Positions 1-8,739 are shown, numbered from the stretch's first letter. The stretch: 64,000 nucleotides of DNA from Salipiger marinus (GCF_900100085.1 NZ_FNEJ01000027.1:1-64000), one strand, 5' to 3'. Notes: generated from the letters alone by a model not told the origin. Numbers and translations: made by a program.

Positions 1-285
1 CTCGACGAGCTCGGATACCTGCCGTTCAGCGCCTCGGGCGGCGCCTTGCTGTTCCACCTCCTCAGCAAGCTCTACGAGCGCACAAGCGTCGTGATCACCA
101 CGAACCTGAGCTTCAGCGAATGGGCCAGCGTCTTCGGTGACGCCAAAATGACCACCGCGCTCCTCGATCGCCTCACACACCGCTGCCACATCCTGGAAAC
201 CGGAAACGACAGCTATCGCTTCAAGGCCAGCTCGGAGACCGCGAAAAAGAAGAGGAAGGAGACGCCAATGTTGACCCCATCATGA
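1..285 (+). CDS. istB: IstB-like transposition helper ATPase (5' truncated by window edge)
   Basis: The frame is open from base 1 and ends in TGA at 283-285, giving the last ~94 residues of an IS21-family IstB protein. The Walker B region LDELGYLP is the first thing visible, followed by the sensor-like VVITTNLSF and the C-terminal [11 protein letters not shown] and SYRFK segments that are typical of IstB. IstB is an AAA+ ATPase that activates the IstA transposase and selects targets. The Walker A half lies outside the window. Its partner istA must be further upstream, so whether the element is complete cannot be judged here. Confidence 0.85.
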   Translation, partial: LDELGYLPFSASGGALLFHLLSKLYERTSVVITTNLSFSEWASVFGDAKMTTALLDRLTHRCHILETGNDSYRFKASSETAKKKRKETPMLTPS

Positions 286-350
286 ACCGACCGACATACT
301 GACAGGCGGGTCAAATCTCGATGACAATGCTGGGTCAGTTCTCAGTGACA
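1..350. mobile_element. IS21-family insertion sequence, right-hand end only
   Basis: The window opens inside an IS21-type element: the istB helper ATPase gene is followed by about 65 non-coding bases. These carry GTCAAATCTCGATGAC and GGGTCAGTTCTCAGTGACA, the 'GACCC'-containing subterminal repeats usual for IS21 ends. The outer end is placed near 350, where homology of the interrupted trbE reading frame resumes; that boundary is inferred and could be off by several bases. The left end and istA lie outside the window. Confidence 0.75.
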
Positions 351-1318
351 TCCAACACCTGCAGGGCGATATCTGCGTCAGCGGCCTTGTTCGCGGCATC
401 GGTATCGACCAGCGCGGATTGCTCGTTGGTCATCACCTCCTTGAGGATCGCGGCGATGCTCTTACGCTTGGCAAACCACTGACGGCGTATCCGGGTCAGC
501 AGCTTCGTCGCATCCAGCTTGTCCATGAGGATGGCCCGGGTCGACCAGCGATAGGGAAAGGCCAGCCGGTTCAACTCGTCGAGCAGGCCCGGGGTCGTGG
601 CGCCGGGAAAGCCGGTGATCGTCAGGACACGGAGATGATGATCGCCCAGACGCGGCTCCAGCCCACCGGCCAGCGGCTGGTCGGGCAAGAGCGCGTCGAG
701 ATAGACCGGCACCTCGGGCACGCGCACGCGATGCCGGTTGGTCGAAATCGTCGAATGCAGGTAGGTCAGCGTAGCGGCGTCATCGAGCCAGTGGCAGTCC
801 GGCATGAAGCCGTCGAGCAGCGCCAGTACGCGATCAGTACGGTCGATGAAGCCGCGCACCTGTTCCCAGGGGTTCACACCCGAGGTTTCGTGGCCCTCAT
901 AGAGCCAGGATTCTGAACGTGCTGCATCCTCGGCGGGCGGGAGCCAGAGGAGGGTCAGCAAATAGCCGGATACGAAGTGGCTCCCCTCCTCTTCGAAATC
1001 GGCCTTGCGCTCGGCATCGACCAGCGCCGATGCCGCATCCGGGAAGATGCTTGCCGGATAGGTGGCAGCCTCAGAGCGCTGTGCTTCAACAAAAATCGCC
1101 CACCCGGAACCGAGCCGGCGGAAGGCGTTGTTCAGCCGTCCCGCCACCGCGACCAGTTCGGCCGCGACGGCGCTGTCGAGATCGGGACCCCGAAACTTCG
1201 CTGTCCTCTGAAACGAGCCGTCCTTGTTGAGGACCACGCCCTCCCCGACCAGCGCCACCCAGGGCAGGTAGTCGGCAAGACGCGACGCGGTGCGGCGGTA
1301 TTCTGCGAGTTTCATCAT
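335..1318 (-). pseudogene. trbE: TrbE conjugal transfer ATPase, N-terminal stub cut by IS21
   Basis: TrbE is the VirB4-like ATPase that energises type IV secretion. It is normally about 800 residues; here only ~320 native residues remain. The start MMKLAEYRRTASRLADYLP is the standard TrbE N-terminus. The frame runs through the CagE/VirB4 N-terminal domain and stops before the Walker A region, at an IS21 end near 350. The last few codons (about 335-350) come from the element. The gene starts 6 bases after trbD stops, in the trbBCDE order. Without the ATPase domain the mating apparatus encoded here should not work unless another trbE exists. Confidence 0.9.
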
Positions 1319-1324
1319 GGGAGT

Positions 1325-1606
1325 TCACACCGAGAGATGACCGGGAATGCGCAAATGGCGGCGGGCGACCTCGACGAAGAGCGGATCGCGCCTGGCCGCC
1401 CAGACAGCAGCGATGTGGCCGACGGCCCAGATCAGGATCCCTACAAGCCAGAGCTGAAGCCCGAGGCCGACCGCACCGGCGAGCGTGCCATTCAGAATGG
1501 CAACCGAGCGCGGTGCGCCGCCGAGCAGGATCGGCTCGGTCAGCGCACGGTGAACCGGCACGCTGAACCCCGGCACCGCGTCGAGGGCCTCAAAACTCAC
1601 CGCCAT
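1325..1606 (-). CDS. trbD: TrbD, VirB3-like inner-membrane T4SS component
   Basis: A 93-residue protein with the TrbD/VirB3 pattern: a short N-terminal cytoplasmic part with VPVHRALTEPILLGG, followed by two closely spaced hydrophobic segments (about residues 35-70) and a basic tail ending near HLRIPGH. VirB3-type proteins work with the VirB4/TrbE ATPase in pilus assembly. The start overlaps the trbC stop at 1606, so translation is probably coupled. The position between trbC and trbE supports the call. Confidence 0.9.
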   Translation of the reverse strand: MAVSFEALDAVPGFSVPVHRALTEPILLGGAPRSVAILNGTLAGAVGLGLQLWLVGILIWAVGHIAAVWAARRDPLFVEVARRHLRIPGHLSV

Positions 1607-1938
1607 CAGATCAGCGCTCCGCCACCGAAGCTGAAGAAGCTCAGGAAGAAGGACGAGGCCGCAAAGGCGATGGAAATCCCGAATACGATCTGGATCAGCC
1701 GCCGGAAGCCACCGCCGGTATCGCCGAAGGCCAGCGTCAGACCGGTGACGATGATGATGATCACCGCCACGATCTTGGCCACCGGCCCCTCGACGGAGTC
1801 GAGGATGGATTGCAGAGGCGCTTCCCAGGGCATGGAAGAACCGGAGGCATGAGCGGCCGGGGCGATGAACAGGCTGACATAGGTGGCGGTGGCCGCAGTG
1901 GCGATGTGGCGCCGAATGCGCAGGGTGTGACGGATCAT
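1606..1938 (-). CDS. trbC: TrbC, VirB2-like conjugative pilin
   Basis: A 110-residue pilin precursor. The N-terminal signal region ends around AHASGS. The mature part has two hydrophobic helices, roughly residues 55-70 (KIVAVIIIIVTGLTLAFG) and 80-105, separated by the short polar GDTGGGFRR loop. This is the usual VirB2/TrbC layout, in which the pilin sits in the inner membrane before assembly. It overlaps trbB at 1935-1938 (ATGA), so it belongs to the same transcript. Confidence 0.9.
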   Translation of the reverse strand: MIRHTLRIRRHIATAATATYVSLFIAPAAHASGSSMPWEAPLQSILDSVEGPVAKIVAVIIIIVTGLTLAFGDTGGGFRRLIQIVFGISIAFAASSFFLSFFSFGGGALI

Positions 1939-2930
1939 TCGAGGTCTCCTGGTTCGTGAGTAGTGGGTTCTGAAATGACAGGTGAAATCCGGTAGTCGCC
2001 GTCCGGCCCGAGGCCCTTGACGCGGGCGAGTTCAGCCAGACGCCGTGCGGACCCTCGACCGGCCAATACAGCGACGAAGTCGATGGTCTCCGCGATCATG
2101 GCGCGGGGCACGGTGACGACGGCTTCCTGGATGAGCTGTTCGAGACGACGCAGCGCGCCGATCCCGGTACCGGCATGGATGGTGCCAATGCCGCCGGGAT
2201 GTCCCGTGCCCCAGGCCTTGAGAAGGTCCAGCGCCTCGGCGCCACGCACCTCACCGATCGGAATACGATCGGGGCGCAGACGCAGCGAGGAGCGCACCAG
2301 GTCGGACAGGCTGGCAACACCGTCCTTGGTACGCATCGCCACGAGGTTCGGCGCGGCGCATTGCAGTTCTCGGGTGTCCTCGATGATCACGACGCGATCA
2401 GAGGTCTTGGCCACCTCGGCGAGCAGCGCATTGGTCAGCGTGGTCTTGCCGGTCGAGGTCCCACCAGCCACCAGGATATTGGCACGGGTCGCAACTGCTT
2501 GGCGCAGCGCCTCGGCCTGCGTCGGGGTCATGATCCCAGCAGAGACATAGTCGTCGAGCGTGAACACAGCGACAGCGGGCTTGCGGATGGCGAAGGCCGG
2601 GGCTGCGACGACGGGTGGCAGGAGCCCCTCGAAACGCTCGCCTGTTTCCGGAAGCTCCGCAGAGACTCGCGGGGACTGGCTATGAACTTCGACGCCAACA
2701 TGATGGGCGACCAGCCGAACGATGCGCTCGCCATCGGCTGCGCTGAGCGTCTTGCCGCTGTCTGCCAGCCCCTCGGAAAGTCGGTCGATCCAGAGCCGCC
2801 CATCGGGGTTGAGCATCACCTCGACGATCATGGGGTCGTCCAGAAACCCGGCGATCGCCGGCCCGAGCGCGGTGCGCAGCATCCGCGCGCCTCTCCGGAT
2901 CACCTCTGGTCTCTGATCGTTCTTTGCCAT
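1935..2930 (-). CDS. trbB: TrbB, VirB11-like traffic ATPase
   Basis: A 331-residue VirB11-family hexameric ATPase of conjugative type IV secretion. The N-terminal domain contains [19 protein letters not shown]. Walker A is [16 protein letters not shown] near residue 155. The Asp box and Walker B region are [12 protein letters not shown] and [11 protein letters not shown], and the His box is [11 protein letters not shown]. All catalytic elements are present and the length is normal, so this gene looks intact even though trbE downstream is broken. In related elements it directly follows the copG-like gene; here about 7.3 kb of cargo separates the two. Confidence 0.95.
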   Translation of the reverse strand: MAKNDQRPEVIRRGARMLRTALGPAIAGFLDDPMIVEVMLNPDGRLWIDRLSEGLADSGKTLSAADGERIVRLVAHHVGVEVHSQSPRVSAELPETGERFEGLLPPVVAAPAFAIRKPAVAVFTLDDYVSAGIMTPTQAEALRQAVATRANILVAGGTSTGKTTLTNALLAEVAKTSDRVVIIEDTRELQCAAPNLVAMRTKDGVASLSDLVRSSLRLRPDRIPIGEVRGAEALDLLKAWGTGHPGGIGTIHAGTGIGALRRLEQLIQEAVVTVPRAMIAETIDFVAVLAGRGSARRLAELARVKGLGPDGDYRISPVISEPTTHEPGDLE

Positions 2931-3442
2931 GCCGGCCCCGTTCCCTTACGGGCGCCTCCAACAGGCGGCCCTGGATCGGGGTCGATTAAGAAAGTCGTAA
3001 ATGCCTACGGCTCAACAGGTTTCCGCGGGGCGTAGTAGCGTGGCGTGCAAAGACAGGAAAACGGCGGAATGATCCTCAGATCCACTCTAGGAGGAAGGCG
3101 TCGCGGCCACCGTCATGAGAACATGGCGGTTTCGGGCGAAGACCGGCCGTTCTCCGCACCTGCGAACCGAGATGGACGTTTTGTTGATAGCGGCCATTCC
3201 ACCGGACGATAAAACCGGGGCGTTGCCGCATCTCCGCATGACCGCTCGGAGCCCTTTTTGACGAATGCTGCCGAGCGACTGGACGGCCGCTTCGGCGGAC
3301 CCGCAGCTTAGCGAGGTGTTCTCCGTTCGGGTCTAGACATACTCCGTAATGCGTTTCAACAAGGCGACACCGGCACCTGATAGAACGCCGCAAGAAGACG
3401 TAAGCTCTTGACGACGCCCGGTGTCGAGCGGGTGGGGTCCTG
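2931..3442. other. Intergenic stretch, edge of the cargo insertion
   Basis: About 510 bases between trbB and the multicopper oxidase remnant. The open frames here (for example 3076-3393 minus) have no recognisable domain, no good ribosome-binding site and unusual composition. The stretch should hold the promoter of trbB and one boundary of the cargo, but no clear inverted repeats or target duplication could be made out by eye. Confidence 0.4.
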
Positions 3443-3631
3443 TTATGTGACCGTAAACTGCCCCATCATGCCCGCATCCTCGTGTTCGAGGATGTGGCAG
3501 TGATACATGAATGGTGTCTCTTCCGAAGCCAGCTTGTCGAACCTCAGCAGGATTCCGGTCGGACCCTGCACACGGACAACATCTTTCCAACCGATCTGCG
3601 CCGAGTCGACCGGCCGTCCGTTCTGACTCAC
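3443..3631 (-). pseudogene. Multicopper oxidase, C-terminal remnant
   Basis: Only about 62 residues of a multicopper oxidase (normally ~450-550) remain. The fragment begins near NGRPVD..GWKDVVRV and carries the type 1/type 3 copper motif HCHILEHEDAGMMGQF, which includes the His-Cys-His and the axial Met. There is no cupredoxin domain 1 or 2, so it cannot be an active oxidase. Its possible GTG start overlaps the stop of the arsR gene (GTGA at 3628-3631), which suggests a deletion joined the two. Periplasmic copper oxidases of this type oxidise Cu(I), so the cargo once included a copper resistance gene. Confidence 0.85.
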
Positions 3632-3972
3632 GCCTCACGATAATTGTCACACGCCTCAACACCCTTTGCGACCACGTCGAGAAGTGCGTCCACATCGTTC
3701 AGAAGGACCGTGATGCGCGGGCTGCTGATACGATAGCGGATGAAACGCCCATCGCGATCGCTGGCGACAAGCCCGCACTCCAGCAGGCACCTCAGATGGT
3801 TGGAGACGTTGGGTTGCGATAGTTCCGTCCGCTCGACGAGCTCGTGAACGGCCAATGGCTCGTTGCAAAGTGCACCGAGGATGGCCAGGCGGCTCGGGTC
3901 CGCGAAGCCGCGGAACAGCTTCGCCCGTCGCTCGATGGTTGCGCTCTTGCGGTCATCGACCAATTGCGCCAT
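3628..3972 (-). CDS. ArsR/SmtB-family metal-responsive repressor
   Basis: A 114-residue winged-helix repressor. The ArsR core is visible: LFRGFADPSRLAILGAL, then the recognition helix ELSQPNVSNHLRCLLECGLV, then the wing DRDGRFIRYRI. Two cysteines (NEPLAVHELV is preceded by LC; later LRCLLEC) plus CDN near the C-terminus are candidate metal ligands, as in CadC/CmtR-type sensors, but which metal is bound cannot be told from sequence. It is divergent from the CDF transporter gene at 4029. A palindrome just upstream of its start (3972-3989) is the likely operator, and the same palindrome recurs in front of dsbE. Confidence 0.9.
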   Translation of the reverse strand: MAQLVDDRKSATIERRAKLFRGFADPSRLAILGALCNEPLAVHELVERTELSQPNVSNHLRCLLECGLVASDRDGRFIRYRISSPRITVLLNDVDALLDVVAKGVEACDNYREA

Positions 3973-3989
3973 ATCACTCCTCGCTGATA
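3972..3989. promoter_or_regulatory. Operator-like palindrome in the arsR/transporter divergent promoter
   Basis: TATCA-N6-GCTGATA lies immediately upstream of the arsR start and about 40 bases upstream of the divergent transporter start. The outer arms TATCA/TGATA are perfect inverted repeats. A second copy with identical arms and the same 18-bp length lies at 9950-9967. ArsR-family repressors bind imperfect 12-2-12-like palindromes near their own promoters, so binding by the adjacent ArsR is a reasonable inference. Confidence 0.6.
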
Positions 3990-4028
3990 TGTTGTTCTTC
4001 GATTCATCCTAGCAGGAATAGCGCGACC

Positions 4029-4883
4029 ATGGCCAACACCGAAAATGCCGGATCGACGGCAGATGTCCCGCCCGTCCGTTACCGGGTTTCCGGTATGGAT
4101 TGCGCCAAGGATGCCGCGCAGATCGAGCGGGCGGCACAGGCAGCCGGGGTCGCGCCCGGCGATGTGAAAGTGTCGGCCGCGACGCACATCATGACACTGA
4201 CTGCACCCGAAGTGCGCCTGCCGGACATCGAAAAGGCAGTCGCGGTGACAGGCTATGGCTTCGACCGGATCGAGGGCGATGAAGACATTCCGCCGAATCC
4301 TGCCCATCAGGACCCGGCCTACCGCCGTGCCCTCTGGATCGTCGTGATCCTGAACGTGGGATACGGGGTCCTCGAAATGATCGGCGGTTTCATTTCCGGA
4401 TCGCAGGCCGTGAAGGCCGATGCGCTCGATTTCATCGGCGATGGCGCGATCACCTTCCTCGGCCTGCTGGCCATCGGCTGGAGCCTCGCCTGGCGGGCAC
4501 GGTCGGCCTTGATCCAAGGCATCTTCCTCGGCCTGCTCGGCCTTGGCGTCCTCGGCACGACCATCGTGCGAGTCTTCGAACGGACGACGCCGGATGCAGG
4601 TCTAATGGGCCTGCTTGGCATGATCGCCCTTGTCGTCAACGTCATCTCCGTTCTGCCGCTGCTGCGGTTCCGCAAGGGCGACGCGAACATGCGGGCCGTC
4701 TGGCTATTCTCGCGCAACGACGCCATCGGCAATGCGGCGGTCGTCATCGCCGCCGGTCTCGTGGCGTGGCTGGGCAGCGCGTGGCCCGACCTTATCGTCG
4801 CCTTCGGTATCGCCGGACTGTTCCTGCACTCCGCTTGGGCCATCATCCGCGACGCGCGGGGCGATCTGAAGGCGACGGCATGA
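4029..4883 (+). CDS. Cation transporter (CDF-like) with N-terminal HMA-like domain
   Basis: A 284-residue protein. Residues ~15-80 form a ferredoxin-like heavy-metal-associated fold: YRVSGMDCAKDAAQIERAA keeps one Cys of the usual CxxC pair. Residues ~95-275 are a six-helix cation transporter domain, with LDFIGDGAITFLGL in helix 2 and RNDAIGNAAVV in helix 5 as metal-site helices. It probably exports a divalent metal from the cytoplasm. ATG at 4029 is chosen over an upstream start because the longer frame runs through the promoter and the arsR gene. It overlaps lspA by ATGA at 4880-4883 and is divergent from arsR, so it is likely derepressed by metal. Confidence 0.85.
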   Translation: MANTENAGSTADVPPVRYRVSGMDCAKDAAQIERAAQAAGVAPGDVKVSAATHIMTLTAPEVRLPDIEKAVAVTGYGFDRIEGDEDIPPNPAHQDPAYRRALWIVVILNVGYGVLEMIGGFISGSQAVKADALDFIGDGAITFLGLLAIGWSLAWRARSALIQGIFLGLLGLGVLGTTIVRVFERTTPDAGLMGLLGMIALVVNVISVLPLLRFRKGDANMRAVWLFSRNDAIGNAAVVIAAGLVAWLGSAWPDLIVAFGIAGLFLHSAWAIIRDARGDLKATA

Positions 4884-5380
4884 ACGGTCGCGTTCTCGGT
4901 GGGCTCTGCGCAATCGCAGCGCTCGGTCTCGATCAGGGCACCAAGGCGCTCGCCCTGACCACACCGGCGCTCGAGAGCGGGGTCGAGGTTTTACCCTTTC
5001 TTAACCTCGTGCGGGTTCTGAACGATGGGGTCAGCTTCGGTATGCTCGGCGGGTTCGTACCGTGGTGGGGTCTCATCGCGCTTGCTGGCGTGATCGTGGC
5101 ATGGCTATTGATCTGGTTATGGCGCGCGCCGGACAGGCTGACAGCTGCCGCTCTCGGTCTGATCATCGGCGGCGCACTCGGCAATATTCTTGACCGCGTA
5201 CGCTATCAGGCCGTTCCTGACTTTCTCGACTTCCATTACGGATCATACCACTGGCCGTCCTTCAATCTCGCGGACGTAACGATTTTCTGCGGCGCAGCCC
5301 TGCTGTTCTGGGACAGCTTCCGCTCTGCGAAGGACAAGCCTGGTCAGAGTGAACGCAAGGAAAACACAACGGGGGTGTAA
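4880..5380 (+). CDS. lspA: Signal peptidase II (mobile metal-island type)
   Basis: A 166-residue lipoprotein signal peptidase. It shows DQGTKA in the first helix, NDGVSFGML, the GGALGNILDRVRY block and the two catalytic aspartates in VPDFLDF and SFNLADV. Four transmembrane helices are evident. LspA cleaves prolipoproteins below the lipid-modified Cys. Chromosomes carry their own lspA, so this is an accessory copy; extra lspA genes commonly travel next to cadmium/lead/zinc transporters in Gram-negative metal islands (pbrC-like). It is translationally coupled to the transporter and followed 3 bases later by the P450 gene. Confidence 0.93.
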   Translation: MNGRVLGGLCAIAALGLDQGTKALALTTPALESGVEVLPFLNLVRVLNDGVSFGMLGGFVPWWGLIALAGVIVAWLLIWLWRAPDRLTAAALGLIIGGALGNILDRVRYQAVPDFLDFHYGSYHWPSFNLADVTIFCGAALLFWDSFRSAKDKPGQSERKENTTGV

Positions 5381-5383
5381 CCC

Positions 5384-6631
5384 ATGTTCGGCATACCATC
5401 TGCGAAAGGCTTTGACAGCACACTCGCCCTGCTGCGCAACCCATATGGGTTCATCTCGGAGACCTGCCGCGCACTCGACACAGACCTGTTCGAAACCCGC
5501 ATCCTCCTTCAAGAGACGATCTGCATGACCGGCGCGGCGGCAGCGGAAGTTTTCTATTCCGAGGATAAACTGATCCGCGCGGGCTCGATGCCGGGCCGCA
5601 TACAGAAGACCCTGCTGGGCGAAGGCGGCGTTCAGGGATTGGACGGCGCTGCCCACCAGCACCGCAAGAAGATGTTCATGTCACTCATGGGGACCGAGCG
5701 GATCGCCGCGCTTCAGGGCACGTCGCTTCACATGTTGGACAAATATGCGCCGGACTGGGAGGCGAGGAACGAGGTCGTCCTCTATGACGAAGTGCGCGAA
5801 ATGCTCACAAGAGCTGTCTGCGCCTGGGCCAGGGTGCCGCTTGATGAAGCTGAGGTGGCGACCCGAAGGGCGCAGCTTACAGCGCTTTTTCAGGACGCCG
5901 GGGCCCTTGGCCCCAAACACTGGCGCGCGCGTCTGGCGCGCCACCGCCTGGAAAAATGGGCAGCACGGCTAATCCAACAGGTCCGCGATGGTGAGCTTCA
6001 GCCGACGCAGGAAAGTGCCCTTCATATCATCGCGACATGGCGCGATCTCGATGGGGAGTTGTTGACCCCCAGGGTGGCCGCCGTAGAGCTGTTGAATGTC
6101 CTGCGCCCGACCGTCGCGGTATCCGTGTTCATAGTTCAGGCGGCGCATGCTTTACATCGGCATCCCGAGTGGCGGCAAAAGCTGAAGGACGACGAGGGAC
6201 AGCTCGAACCTTTCGTGCAAGAGGTCCGCCGTCTGTATCCGTTCTTTCCCGCGGTTGCGGCACGGGTGAAGAGCGATTTCGAGTGGCGCGGATATCGCTT
6301 TCCCAAAGGGTACAGGGTTCTGCTCGACCTCTACGGCACGAATACCGACGCTCGTTCGTGGGACGCGCCGCAAGAGTTCCGGCCCGAGCGGTTTCACGAT
6401 CGGGAGGTCACTCCCTACGAGTTCATTCCGCAGGGCGGTGGCGATCACCACAGGAACCACCGTTGTCCGGGCGAGTGGATCGCGATCAGCCAGATGAAGG
6501 CGTTTTGCAGTTTCTTCGTGAACGCCATCGACTACGAAGTGCCGGATCAGGATCTGGATCTGGAAACCGGAGAACTGCCGCCCATGCCCAAATCTCGGTT
6601 CATCATGCGTAACGTCAGGCCTCGGCAGTAG
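5384..6631 (+). CDS. CYP152-family cytochrome P450 (fatty-acid peroxygenase)
   Basis: A 415-residue P450. The heme ligand lies in HHRNHRCPGEWIAI, the K-helix ExxR is EVRRLYPFFP, and the I-helix reads LLNVLRPTVAVSVF. The Arg-Pro in place of the usual acid-alcohol pair is the CYP152 hallmark, where the Arg binds the substrate carboxylate and the enzyme uses hydrogen peroxide directly (CypC/SPalpha type, EC 1.11.2.4). It therefore should need no redox partner, and none is encoded nearby. It starts 3 bases after lspA and its 3' end overlaps the convergent transporter gene by 17 bases. Its presence in a metal cargo suggests peroxide or lipid-damage control, which is inference. Confidence 0.9.
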   Translation: MFGIPSAKGFDSTLALLRNPYGFISETCRALDTDLFETRILLQETICMTGAAAAEVFYSEDKLIRAGSMPGRIQKTLLGEGGVQGLDGAAHQHRKKMFMSLMGTERIAALQGTSLHMLDKYAPDWEARNEVVLYDEVREMLTRAVCAWARVPLDEAEVATRRAQLTALFQDAGALGPKHWRARLARHRLEKWAARLIQQVRDGELQPTQESALHIIATWRDLDGELLTPRVAAVELLNVLRPTVAVSVFIVQAAHALHRHPEWRQKLKDDEGQLEPFVQEVRRLYPFFPAVAARVKSDFEWRGYRFPKGYRVLLDLYGTNTDARSWDAPQEFRPERFHDREVTPYEFIPQGGGDHHRNHRCPGEWIAISQMKAFCSFFVNAIDYEVPDQDLDLETGELPPMPKSRFIMRNVRPRQ

Positions 6632-7274
6632 CTTCGCCCTCGTCCGGATCGACCGACCGCGCATCCTTCGTGGCCTCGAACGCCTCCCATGCAACGTAGG
6701 GCACGATCAGAAGCGCCGCCACCGGGTCGGCCCACCACCAGCCCATCCATTGCGTCAGACCGATCCCGGCCAACACCACGATCGTCTGATACTGGCAGAT
6801 CATGGTGTCCTTGGCATCGTACTTCAGGGCGGGCGCATCGAGCCGCTTGCCGTAGCGATACTTGCCCCAGGCGAGGAACGGGTTGGCCACGAGCGAAGCA
6901 CCCAGAATCGCGATACCCCACCAGTTGAAGCCCGGCGCCTTCTGCGAAATGAAGGCGGAGACCGCCTCGTAGAGGATCGCCGCGACGACGATCCAGAAGG
7001 CACAGGCAACCACGTAGAGCGCGACCTTCTTGCGGTGCAGGACCGTGCGCTTGTCGGCACCGTCCACCTCACTCTTCAAGCGCCAGATCAGAGTCGCAGC
7101 CGAGGTGGCCTCGACCGTACTGTCGAGGCCCCAACTCACCAGCGCTGCGCTGCCGGTCAGAAGTCCCACGGTGACGGATACGACGACCTCGATGATGTTG
7201 TAGACGAGGCTGGCGATCTCGACCCGGATGCCGCGCGTCAGATTGGCCTGCCGGTTATCTTGATGACTGCTCAT
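6615..7274 (-). CDS. CDF-like cation transporter
   Basis: A 219-residue membrane protein of the cation-diffusion superfamily. Helices run from EIASLVYNIIEVVVSV, with SWGLDSTVEATSAATLIWRL as the metal-site helix 2 and LKYDAKDTMICQYQTIVVL as helix 5, where the D-x3 pattern is retained. No C-terminal cytoplasmic metal-binding domain is present, so it is shorter than ZitB/CzcD. It is the last gene of the leftward run dsbE-tlpA-ccdA-methyltransferase and lies 110 bases after the methyltransferase. It converges on, and slightly overlaps, the P450 gene. Confidence 0.85.
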   Translation of the reverse strand: MSSHQDNRQANLTRGIRVEIASLVYNIIEVVVSVTVGLLTGSAALVSWGLDSTVEATSAATLIWRLKSEVDGADKRTVLHRKKVALYVVACAFWIVVAAILYEAVSAFISQKAPGFNWWGIAILGASLVANPFLAWGKYRYGKRLDAPALKYDAKDTMICQYQTIVVLAGIGLTQWMGWWWADPVAALLIVPYVAWEAFEATKDARSVDPDEGEATAEA

Positions 7275-7385
7275 AACACCTCATCACCGCAAAATTTTCG
7301 GCGAAAGTTCGAGGCGAGAATTGGCTACCTTGCCATCAGTTGCGCCACGGATCGAAAGCCGAGATTGTCCTGTTTCCAAGCTTCC

Positions 7386-8000
7386 TCAGTAGAGGCGAGC
7401 TTGTCCCTCATACATGAAAACCAAGGGCTTCGGACCTGTCGCGTAACCGGTGTTGAGCCGCTCCATGCGGAAGCCGCTTGTCTCGATCAAGTCGGCCGTC
7501 GGGCGGTCAAGATGGCAGTTCCCGGCGCAGTGTTTCCAGACAGGCGTCAGCCAGCGTTGCCAGCGCCGGATACGGGGTCCGGGCGCCAGGCCATGCTCGA
7601 CGAAGCGGAAGACGCCATCCGGCTTGAGAACGCGCCGGATCTCGGCGAGAGCCTTCTCCGGTTCCGAAACGCTGCAGAGTGTCCAGGTGGCGACGACGCA
7701 ATCGACGCTGCGATCTTCGAGCGGCAATGCTTCGGCCACGCCCTCGATCATCTCGGCCGCGGGCATCAGTCCATGGGAGGTTTGCGCGGCCCGAGAGAGG
7801 AGTTCGGGCGACGGATCAATACCGATGATCTGGCGCACGGCCTCGGGGTAGAGCGCAATGTTCAGGCCCGAGCCGATTCCGATCTCCAGCACACGCCCAT
7901 GCAGCCCGGAGATGGCGCGGCGCCGGTAGGGAAGAAGTTGATCCTGGCCCATCGCCAGATGCGTCAGCCGAGGGAGGATATGTTTCTCGTACAGTCGCAT
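7386..8000 (-). CDS. Class I SAM-dependent methyltransferase
   Basis: A 204-residue methyltransferase with the SAM-binding motif I VLEIGIGSGLNIALY, motif II IGIDPSPELL and motif post-I VDCVVATWTLCSV, followed by EIRRVLKPDGVFRFVEHG. This is the Methyltransf_11/UbiE-like fold. ATG at 8000 (MRLYEKHILPRL) is favoured over the upstream in-frame start because homologues begin here and the ccdA stop lies 4 bases before. The C-terminal part has a CAGNCHLDRPT segment; Cys and His there may matter if the substrate is a metal(loid), but the substrate is unknown. It is co-transcribed with ccdA. Confidence 0.85.
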   Translation of the reverse strand: MRLYEKHILPRLTHLAMGQDQLLPYRRRAISGLHGRVLEIGIGSGLNIALYPEAVRQIIGIDPSPELLSRAAQTSHGLMPAAEMIEGVAEALPLEDRSVDCVVATWTLCSVSEPEKALAEIRRVLKPDGVFRFVEHGLAPGPRIRRWQRWLTPVWKHCAGNCHLDRPTADLIETSGFRMERLNTGYATGPKPLVFMYEGQARLY

Positions 8001-8004
8001 CTGT

Positions 8005-8739
8005 TCACCCGATCCGCGCAAGGACAGGGAAGGTGTCCAGCAGCCAGTAGGCCAGTGCGCTCAACCGCCCGGTCATCATCGCCAGGCCCATCAGGATCAT
8101 GACGCCGCCCGCAGCCTGATGCAGGCGGCGACCCCAACGACCGATGCCGCGCAGCCTGCCGGCAATACTGTCGGTGAACCCCGCGACGACCAGAAACGGG
8201 ATCCCAAGGCCGGCCGAGTAGACGGCAAGCAATGCGACGCCCTCGCCAATCGTCGCGCTTGTCGCGCTGGCGGTTAGGATGGCACCGAGGATCGGCCCGA
8301 TGCACGGTGTCCAGCCGAAACCGAAGGCGAGTCCGAGCACGTAGGAGGCGACCGGTTGCCCGCCCGGCAGGTCGAGATGGAAACGCAGGTCGCGCTCCAT
8401 GGCCGACAGGCGCGCTGCCCCGATCATGAACAGACCGAACAGGATCACGATCGCGCCGCCGACGAGGTTGAGTTCGTAGCGCCACTGCAGCAGCGTCTGA
8501 CCGAGCGCGGTGGCAGAGGCCCCAAGCGCGATGAATATCGTGGAGAAGCCAAGGACGAAACAGAAGCTGAGCCAGACGGCCCGCCCCTTCGAAGGCGCTG
8601 CACTGCCGGCGACCGTACGTCCGGCAACGTAGGATACGTAGCCGGGCACGAGCGGCAGCACGCAGGGCGACAGAAAGGAAACGGCACCGGCCAGCAATGC
8701 CGCCATTAGTCCAAGAACGGAAAGTTCAATCAAATCCAC
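8005..8739 (-). CDS. ccdA: CcdA-type cytochrome c biogenesis / thiol-reductant membrane protein
   Basis: A ~244-residue six-helix protein of the CcdA/DsbD-beta family. It carries the paired redox cysteines in LSPCVLPLVPGYVSYVAG and FGFGWTPCIGPILGAIL. These proteins carry electrons from cytoplasmic thioredoxin across the membrane to periplasmic thiol proteins, here most likely the TlpA and DsbE encoded just upstream. GTG at 8739 (preceded by GGAG) is preferred to the upstream ATG because the extra 34 residues are not hydrophobic or conserved. It belongs to the leftward operon headed by dsbE. Confidence 0.9.
   Translation of the reverse strand: MDLIELSVLGLMAALLAGAVSFLSPCVLPLVPGYVSYVAGRTVAGSAAPSKGRAVWLSFCFVLGFSTIFIALGASATALGQTLLQWRYELNLVGGAIVILFGLFMIGAARLSAMERDLRFHLDLPGGQPVASYVLGLAFGFGWTPCIGPILGAILTASATSATIGEGVALLAVYSAGLGIPFLVVAGFTDSIAGRLRGIGRWGRRLHQAAGGVMILMGLAMMTGRLSALAYWLLDTFPVLARIG

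Noticed and set aside
3076-3393. 105-residue minus-strand frame
   Set aside because: No ribosome-binding site, no domain, and Arg-rich composition like other decayed intergenic DNA.
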